DNA of 64,000 nucleotides from a virus. The notes under the pieces are model-generated. The model searched no databases. It saw nothing but the letters and a program-made list of their open reading frames with translations, and was not told the origin of the DNA. This document shows positions 58,763-64,000 of the stretch, piece after piece. The DNA lies in IMG/VR virus record IMGVR_UViG_3300008117_000011, positions 159,672 to 223,671 of that record; one strand, written 5' to 3'. Both the position numbers and the translations under genes were made by a program. Position 1 is the stretch's first letter; each line of letters begins with the position of its first letter.

Positions 58763-60282
58763 TTACAATTGGATATTCTACAAGGAAACATAACCCAGAG
58801 TTAATTGAGTATTTGAAAAAAACTTGTGGTGGTGGTAAAAGGACCGAGGTCATTGAAAAGGTAAACGGTGGTGATAAAAGTTTGGCACAAGTTTACAATG
58901 AGATTTTAAACGAAGCACAAAATGATTTTGTTGTTTTTTGTCACGATGATTTGGAATTTGACACAAAAAACTGGGGTGAGAAGTTAACAAAACTTTTTGA
59001 GCGAAATCCAGAATATGGTATTATCGGAATTGCCGGAACAACGGATTTAATTGATGGTCGTTGGTGGACATTAAAAGAATCAATGACCGGAATTGTGTCT
59101 CACAAACACGAAGGAAAAAAATGGACAAATACATACTCACCGGATCAAGGGAATAAACTAAAAGAAGTTGTTGTTTTAGATGGTTTATATTTTGCTGTTG
59201 ATAAAAGAAAAATTAAAAATGGTTTTGATGAATCATTTAATGGTTTTCACTTTTATGAAATCCCTTTCTGTTTTGAGAATTATTTAAATGGTGTTAAACT
59301 TGGGGTAACAACACAGATACGAGTCACGCATATGTCAATTGGACAAACTAACCAGCAATGGGAAGAAAATAAAATTCAGTTTGAGGAAAAATATAAAGAT
59401 AAATTTCCGGTAAGATTAACAAATAATAAAACCATTGAGGAAAAATTAGTTATTGATTTTTCTAAAATTGGTATTGGTATGACAACATACAATGCTGAAC
59501 ATAGAATTAAACAATCTGCATTTACTGTTCCTAAATGGATTAAAAACTTTGTTATTGTAAATGATGGGACACCTTATGATAATTCTTCATATCCAGAACA
59601 AGCACACATCATCCAACACGAAACAAATCTATGTGTTGGTGCTGCAAAAAATTCGGCAATGCAATATCTTTTGGACCAAGGTTGTGAACATATATTTTTA
59701 ATGGAAGATGATATTTTAATTAAAGACGAAAAAGTTTTTGAGAAATATATTAACCATTCGTTAATATCTGGAATTAAACATTTAAACTTTGCTCTTCACG
59801 GTCCGGCAAACAAGAAAGGGTCCACCGGGTTTAAGACACTTGAGGATAGAAAAGATGTTGATGGTGAACCAAACCCAAGAATGATTATCCCGTATCCTGA
59901 AGGAGTTAAAATTGCGTTATACCCAAATTGTGTTGGGGCGTTCTCCTATTATCACAAATCAGTTCTTGACAAAATTGGTCTTTTTGATCCAATGTTTAAA
60001 AACGCTTGGGAACACGTTGAGCATACTTTTCAAGCAATTAAAAATGGGTTCCATCCTCCATTCTGGTATTTTGCGGATATTGAGAATAGTTGGGAGTACC
60101 TTACGGATATTCCAAATTCAATTCAGGAAAGTACAATAGCAAGAACTCCGGAGTGGAATGATAACTTTATAAAAGGTACTGAGTGGTATAAGAAAAAACA
60201 CGGAATTACACCAACAGAAACACCTTTAGTAAACCAAGAAGTTGTAGTTAACAACATCAAATACTTTTACAATAATAGATAA
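58759..60282 (+). CDS. Tandem GT2-like glycosyltransferase (two GT-A domains)
   Basis: The 507-aa protein has two GT-A domains in series. Residues about 1-230 begin ITIGYSTRKHNPELIEYLKK, with FVVFCHDDLEFDT as the DxD metal site and YFAVDKRKIKNGFDESFNGFHFYE. Residues about 235-470 begin IGIGMTTYNAEHRIKQSAF, with NFVIVNDGT, HIFLMEDDILIKDE as its DxD-like site and HKSVLDKIGLFDPMFKNAWE. Two active centres suggest stepwise addition of two sugars. It overlaps the dUTPase by 4 bp and the next GT starts right after, so it belongs to the same operon. Confidence 0.85.
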   Translation: MITIGYSTRKHNPELIEYLKKTCGGGKRTEVIEKVNGGDKSLAQVYNEILNEAQNDFVVFCHDDLEFDTKNWGEKLTKLFERNPEYGIIGIAGTTDLIDGRWWTLKESMTGIVSHKHEGKKWTNTYSPDQGNKLKEVVVLDGLYFAVDKRKIKNGFDESFNGFHFYEIPFCFENYLNGVKLGVTTQIRVTHMSIGQTNQQWEENKIQFEEKYKDKFPVRLTNNKTIEEKLVIDFSKIGIGMTTYNAEHRIKQSAFTVPKWIKNFVIVNDGTPYDNSSYPEQAHIIQHETNLCVGAAKNSAMQYLLDQGCEHIFLMEDDILIKDEKVFEKYINHSLISGIKHLNFALHGPANKKGSTGFKTLEDRKDVDGEPNPRMIIPYPEGVKIALYPNCVGAFSYYHKSVLDKIGLFDPMFKNAWEHVEHTFQAIKNGFHPPFWYFADIENSWEYLTDIPNSIQESTIARTPEWNDNFIKGTEWYKKKHGITPTETPLVNQEVVVNNIKYFYNNR

Positions 60283-60283
60283 T

Positions 60284-61048
60284 ATGATAGATTTTAAAGA
60301 TGTTACTTTCATTATCCCAATAAGATTTGATAGTGAAGACAGAAAAAGAAATTTTAAAATTACAATTGGGTTTTTAGAAAAAACATTTGATACCAACATT
60401 ATTGTGATGGAATCGGATAAAGAATCAAATGAAGAGTTTGTTAAATCTGTTTCTAATAAAGTACTCTACTTATTTGAACAAACTGAAGACACTTTATTTC
60501 ACAGAACTAGAATGTTAAATGTTATGACAAAAATGTCAAAGACAAATATTGTTGTTAATTATGATGTTGATGTTTTGTTTAAACCAGATCAATATATTGC
60601 AGCCCGGTTTGCACTTAATACCGGTATTGATTTTGCATTTCCATATTCCGGAAAATTCTATGACATCCCACCAAAGTATTTTCAGAACGTTGAGTCAAAC
60701 AATTTTGATACAATAAATTTAAATGAATGTACGTTATTTAACCCAAACTCACTTGGTGGTGCAATATTCTTTAATAAAGATGCATACACAAAAATTGGTC
60801 TTGAGAATGAGAATTTTATATCCTGGGGACACGAGGACTGGGAAAGAATTGGAAGAATTGAAAAGATGGGATATGGTATTTATAGGGTTGATGGTGTGTT
60901 ATATCATCTAACACATCATCGGACACATAATAGCTCTGGATCAAACCCAATGTACGCCCACAATGGTAATGAGTATAATAGAATTATGTCAATGAATAAA
61001 GAACAATTAACAGAACATATAAAAACTTGGAATTGGATTAATGATTAG
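60284..61048 (+). CDS. Galactosyltransferase-like GT (GT7-type C-terminal motif)
   Basis: The 254-aa protein begins DFKDVTFIIPIRFDSEDRKRN, then NIVVNYDVDVLFKPDQY (DxD type metal site), then LGGAIFFNKDAYTKIGLENENFISWGHEDWERIGRIEKMGYGIYRVDG. The 'GGAIFFNK--Y-KIG--NE-F-SWG-EDWE' block corresponds to the C-terminal region of beta-1,4-galactosyltransferases (GT7). It ends with LYHLTHHRTHNSS. The reaction is therefore likely transfer of a galactose-type sugar from UDP. It overlaps the fucosyltransferase start by 8 bp. Confidence 0.78.
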   Translation: MIDFKDVTFIIPIRFDSEDRKRNFKITIGFLEKTFDTNIIVMESDKESNEEFVKSVSNKVLYLFEQTEDTLFHRTRMLNVMTKMSKTNIVVNYDVDVLFKPDQYIAARFALNTGIDFAFPYSGKFYDIPPKYFQNVESNNFDTINLNECTLFNPNSLGGAIFFNKDAYTKIGLENENFISWGHEDWERIGRIEKMGYGIYRVDGVLYHLTHHRTHNSSGSNPMYAHNGNEYNRIMSMNKEQLTEHIKTWNWIND

Positions 61049-61808
61049 TGTTAGTTTAGCTGGTGGTCTTGGTAATTATATGTTTCAGATTGCTGCAGCG
61101 TATTCGTTAGCAATTAATAACAATGACAAATTAATACTTGACGAACAAAGAAGTGTTACCGTCCACAAAGGGATTTCTAACTACAAAAATAATATTTTTA
61201 GAAATCTTGAGTTTGACCAGGTAATTTATAATGGTCTTTACCAAGAACCATATTTTCATTATAAAGAAATTAATTATCGCCCAAATATCTTATTATCCGG
61301 GTATTTCCAAAGTGAAAAATATTTTTTTAAAAATAGAAATGAGATATTAAATTTATTTTCTATTGATGAGTTGAGTGAAAAAATAATAAAGGAAAAATAT
61401 AAAGACGTTAATTTTGAAAATAGTTGCTCACTACACGTAAGAAGGGGTGACTACTTAAAGTATCCTGGAATTCATCCTACTTGTGATTTAAAATATTATC
61501 AAAATTCTATTGACATTATAGACTCTGAAAATATATTAATTTTTTCAGATGATCTTGATTGGTGTAAGGAAAATTTAACCTTTGAAAATAAAAATCTGGT
61601 TTTTATTGATGGTAATCAAGATTACATAGATTTATACTTAATGTCTTTATGTAAAAATAATATAATTGCAAACTCAACATTTTCTTGGTGGGGAGCTTGG
61701 TTAAACAATAATGAAAATAAAAAAGTTTTTGCACCTAAAGTTTGGTTTGGGACAAATACTAACCATAATACAGAGGATTTAATACCAGAAAGATGGGAAA
61801 GAATATAA
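61041..61808 (+). CDS. GT11 alpha-1,2-fucosyltransferase-like
   Basis: The 255-aa protein starts ISVSLAGGLGNYMFQIAAAYSLA, the GT11 opening, and shows the conserved HVRRGDYL (donor-binding HxRRxD motif), then YYQNSIDIIDSENILIFSDDLDWCKENL and NNIIANSTFSWWGAWLNN, all hallmarks of bacterial FutC/WbsJ-type enzymes that move fucose from GDP-fucose to galactose. Length is usual for the family. It is directly preceded by a galactosyltransferase-like gene and followed by a GT10 gene (16-bp overlap). Together they resemble a route to H- or Lewis-type fucosylated glycans. Confidence 0.95.
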   Translation: MISVSLAGGLGNYMFQIAAAYSLAINNNDKLILDEQRSVTVHKGISNYKNNIFRNLEFDQVIYNGLYQEPYFHYKEINYRPNILLSGYFQSEKYFFKNRNEILNLFSIDELSEKIIKEKYKDVNFENSCSLHVRRGDYLKYPGIHPTCDLKYYQNSIDIIDSENILIFSDDLDWCKENLTFENKNLVFIDGNQDYIDLYLMSLCKNNIIANSTFSWWGAWLNNNENKKVFAPKVWFGTNTNHNTEDLIPERWERI

Positions 61809-62545
61809 AAGTAATAACACTTGGGACACTCCATAACGAGCTTTTTTTTGATAAAAAAGTTTCAATATCTTTTGATACAATAGCAAATACTTTAGACGCT
61901 GATTTAAATGTTCTAGTGCAGATTGAGCCACCATCAATTATGAATACAACACAAGCAATAATAAACAACCAAAATAAATTTAATGTAATTTTTACTTGGA
62001 ATAAGGATATACTTAATAAGTGTTCAAATAGCGTTTTATTCCCATTTGGTTCCTGCTGGATTAAGAATGAAGATCGGAAAATACACGAAAAAACAAAAGA
62101 AACTTCAATCATAGCATCAGTTAAACGTAAAACAATTGGACATAACTTAAGACACAACATTATACAAAGTAATCTTATTGAATTAGATTTATTTGGTAAT
62201 GGTTATAACCCAATTGAAAATAAAATTACAGCGCTTAAAGATTATAGATTTTCACTTATTATTGAAAATGAAAAAATGGATAACTGGTTTACAGAAAAAA
62301 TTATTGATTGTTTAGTTACTGGTACAATACCAATTTACTGGGGATGTCCAAACATAGGTGACTATTTTGATACTAGGGGTTTTATAATTATAGAATCTAT
62401 TGAAGATTTGGCAACTAAGAAAAATATGTTAAATGATGCAACATATTTTGAGATGTTACCATATATTAAAACTAATTTTGAGTTAGCAAAAAATTATACT
62501 GATTTTTGGTCAAGACTTGAGGGAAAAATAAAACTTTTAATATAG
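61793..62545 (+). CDS. GT10 alpha-1,3-fucosyltransferase-like
   Basis: Residues about 70-230 hold the GT10 signature: SVLFPFGSCWIKNED, ETSIIASVKRKTIGHNLRH, LFGNGYNPIENKITALKDYRFSLIIENEKMDNWFTEKIIDCLVTGTIPIYWGCPNIGDYFD. The FxLIxEN and EKIxDxLxxGTIPIYWG motifs are those of alpha-1,3/4 fucosyltransferases. It is shorter than typical FucTs because the N-terminal acceptor domain is reduced (about 60 residues). It overlaps the GT11 gene by 16 bp. With that gene it could build difucosylated structures. Confidence 0.85.
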   Translation: MGKNIKVITLGTLHNELFFDKKVSISFDTIANTLDADLNVLVQIEPPSIMNTTQAIINNQNKFNVIFTWNKDILNKCSNSVLFPFGSCWIKNEDRKIHEKTKETSIIASVKRKTIGHNLRHNIIQSNLIELDLFGNGYNPIENKITALKDYRFSLIIENEKMDNWFTEKIIDCLVTGTIPIYWGCPNIGDYFDTRGFIIIESIEDLATKKNMLNDATYFEMLPYIKTNFELAKNYTDFWSRLEGKIKLLI

Positions 62546-62642
62546 ATTAAATATGAATTTATCTGACGACACTGTTCCTATTAAGTAGGAAGACCACTTA
62601 AAAGATTGTATAAAAAAGGTTTAAAATTTAATATTAAAGTAT
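62546..62642 (+). other. Gap with probable gene remnant
   Basis: Between the GT10 and the next GT lies a 97-bp gap. It contains an 11-codon frame (ATG at 62554, MNLSDDTVPIK then TAG) and, in another frame, codons reading GRPLKRLYKKGLKFNIKV. The latter looks like protein sequence but has no start and no known match. I read it as the residue of a decayed or deleted gene, with low certainty. Confidence 0.3.
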
Positions 62643-63335
62643 ATGAAGTTTTCAATAGTAATACCAACCTGGGAACAATATGGGTACGGTGTAAAATTCT
62701 TAAAACAACTATTAACATCTATTGGTACACAAACATATAATGATTTTGAAATTATAATTTCAGATCATAGTATAAATTCTGAAATTAGGGACTTGTGTTT
62801 ATTGTTTAAAGATTTAAATATTATCTACGTTAGAAACGAAAAAAATAGAGGTAATAGTCCGGCTAATTTGAATAATGGGTTAAAGCTAGCTAATGGTGAA
62901 ATTATAAAGATAATGTTTCAGGATGATTTTTTTATTAACAATGATTCTCTAAATTTAATTTATAATTTTTTTAACGAGAATTCTTGTAATTGGTTGGTCA
63001 ATGGTTGTTGCCACACGAAAGATGGTATTAACTATGAAAGATATATGATACCATCTTGGAATGATGAAATATTATACGGTGTCAATACAATAAGTTCACC
63101 ATCTGTGTTGTCATTTATTAATGATGATATCTTATTTTTTGACGAGAACCTAACAATGTTAATGGATTGTGATTATTACTATTCTCTTTATGCGCGATAT
63201 GGTTTACCTTGTGTATTACCAGATTATCTTATTACAAATAGAATGCATAAACACCAAATAAGTAGTCTATATAATAAAAACTTAAATGACGAAATAAACT
63301 TAGTTAAAAATAAAAATTATGAATTTAGAAAATGA
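62643..63335 (+). CDS. GT2 glycosyltransferase
   Basis: The 230-aa protein has the GT2 start KFSIVIPTWEQYGYGVKFLKQLLTSIGTQTYNDFEIIISDHS and a metal site in IIKIMFQDDFFIN, with MLMDCDYYYSLYARYGLPCVLPDYLI near the acceptor loop. It is a single-domain family 2 enzyme transferring an unknown sugar. The end overlaps the following methyltransferase start by 17 bp, so they are coupled. Confidence 0.87.
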   Translation: MKFSIVIPTWEQYGYGVKFLKQLLTSIGTQTYNDFEIIISDHSINSEIRDLCLLFKDLNIIYVRNEKNRGNSPANLNNGLKLANGEIIKIMFQDDFFINNDSLNLIYNFFNENSCNWLVNGCCHTKDGINYERYMIPSWNDEILYGVNTISSPSVLSFINDDILFFDENLTMLMDCDYYYSLYARYGLPCVLPDYLITNRMHKHQISSLYNKNLNDEINLVKNKNYEFRK

Positions 63336-63957
63336 TGGAGAAAGAATGGACATTAATTATTATAATATGAATTATAATAATTTTAACATATACCAAAAGT
63401 CACATTATAAAAGATACGAGATGGCTAAAACACAAGTCAAAGAAAATTATGTTGTTGGTGATATGGCATGTGGTTCCGGATACGGAAGTTTAATGTTATC
63501 AGAAATAAGTAAGGAGGTTTATGGTGTTGACATTGATCAAATAACAATTGACGAAATAACAAAAAGATATGAAAATGAAAAAAAAGTAAAATTTTATAAA
63601 AATAATTTACTTGATATTGATTTTGAAAATAAATTTGATTTAATTGTCTCTTTTGAGACTGTTGAACATTTTGATGAACCTGATATTGAAAGGTTAATGT
63701 TTAATTTTCATAAAGCTTTAAAGTCTGGCGGGACGATAATCTTCTCAACACCCTATAATCAACCTAAAACACCAGCTTCAATGAAGTGGCATAGAACTTT
63801 TTATATTGTTGAGGATAAGATGAATGAACTACTAAATGGTTATTTTGAAATTGAGAAGATTTGGTACCAAGATTATCAAACTCACTACTTAAAAGAAAAT
63901 ATTGATACTAAAGATTTTATTATCTGTAAAGCAAAAAAATTAGATAAAAATGGATAA
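63319..63957 (+). CDS. Class I SAM-dependent methyltransferase
   Basis: The protein shows motif I VVGDMACGSGYGSLMLSE, motif II with YGVDIDQITIDEI, and the later FDLIVSFETVEHFDEPDIERLMFNFHKALKSGGTIIFSTP, the pattern of UbiE/Methyltransf_25-type enzymes. Two starts are possible: ATG at 63319 (overlapping the GT) or ATG at 63346; 63319 gives 212 residues. It probably methylates a sugar or lipid in the glycan pathway. An ATG at 63950 for the next gene overlaps its end by 8 bp. Confidence 0.87.
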   Translation: MNLENDGERMDINYYNMNYNNFNIYQKSHYKRYEMAKTQVKENYVVGDMACGSGYGSLMLSEISKEVYGVDIDQITIDEITKRYENEKKVKFYKNNLLDIDFENKFDLIVSFETVEHFDEPDIERLMFNFHKALKSGGTIIFSTPYNQPKTPASMKWHRTFYIVEDKMNELLNGYFEIEKIWYQDYQTHYLKENIDTKDFIICKAKKLDKNG

Positions 63958-64000
63958 TACGGTTAATTTTAATCTCCAAACTATATGTGACGGACATCAT
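63950..64000 (+). CDS. Start of a further gene, cut by the window end
   Basis: ATG at 63950 starts an open frame reading MDNTVNFNLQTICDGHH to the last base of the window. It overlaps the methyltransferase stop by 8 bp, the spacing used throughout this operon. Too short to assign. Confidence 0.55.
   Translation, partial: MDNTVNFNLQTICDGHH

Noticed and set aside
1-64000. tRNA genes or riboswitches
   Set aside because: I found no cloverleaf with a T-loop-like GGTTCGANTCC element in the short gaps, and nearly all sequence is coding. A computed scan could still find one.

Overview
The window is a 64 kb internal piece of an AT-rich (roughly one third G+C) tailed-phage genome of the contractile-tail, T4-like type. 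The evidence is a tail sheath, a gp19-type tail tube, a tape measure of about T4 length, gp53- and gp26-type baseplate proteins, gp13/gp14/gp15-like neck proteins and a T4-type family B DNA polymerase. No rRNA, tRNA, CRISPR array, integrase or transposase was recognised. Start codons are not preceded by Shine-Dalgarno sequences and start contexts are A/T-rich, which would fit a Bacteroidota host. That host call is inference only, because two sigma70-like promoters (TTGACA/T, 17 nt, TATAAT-like) are also present.

Layout. 1-19.3 kb is almost entirely minus-strand late genes: a large baseplate protein running off the left edge, a gp53-like LysM wedge protein, a 1703-aa baseplate protein with an OmpA-like domain, the tape measure (its C-terminus split off by a 19-bp tandem duplication), gp26-like protein plus a tiny overlapping ORF, tail tube, a HAD-like phosphatase, a giant tail sheath, and gp15/gp14-like completion proteins. 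19.3-24.8 kb is plus strand: a SNF2 helicase, an extraordinary metallopeptidase-superoxide dismutase-(nuclease-like) fusion, a gp13-like neck protein and a small structural protein. 24.7-27.7 kb is the DNA polymerase (minus) with its own sigma70-like promoter. 27.8-34.2 kb (minus) holds a beta-solenoid fibre, a Thr/Pro-linker protein and two glycosyltransferases. 34.3-38.2 kb (plus) holds two multidomain glycosyltransferase/methyltransferase fusions. 38.2-53.5 kb (minus) is a fibre and adhesin block with GTSG collagen-like repeats, internal tandem domains, Thr/Pro linkers and a Cys-rich lectin-like protein. 53.5-56.2 kb (plus) has small proteins including a WYL-like protein with an N-terminus resembling T4 capsid-targeting sequences. 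56.2-64 kb (plus) is an early-type operon with a sigma70-like promoter: GT4, a 3'-5' exonuclease, dUTPase and a run of glycosyltransferases including GT11 and GT10 fucosyltransferases.

How it may fit together. The late genes build a long contractile tail decorated with many fibres and mucin-like Thr/Pro proteins. The phage also carries at least nine glycosyltransferase genes, one of them a TibC/Aah-like protein O-heptosyltransferase, so it may glycosylate its own virion or remodel host glycans. A recurrent TATTTAT element lies upstream of at least 14 mainly structural genes and is a candidate late promoter. Several proteins carry L/I-x-E sites like those cut by T4-type prohead proteases; in the SOD fusion these fall exactly at domain borders, suggesting a capsid-packaged polyprotein. 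Three structural genes are interrupted by reading-frame shifts (a tandem duplication, a G-run, and a canonical -1 slippery heptamer), and the gp26-like gene has a possible +1 shift into its small partner.
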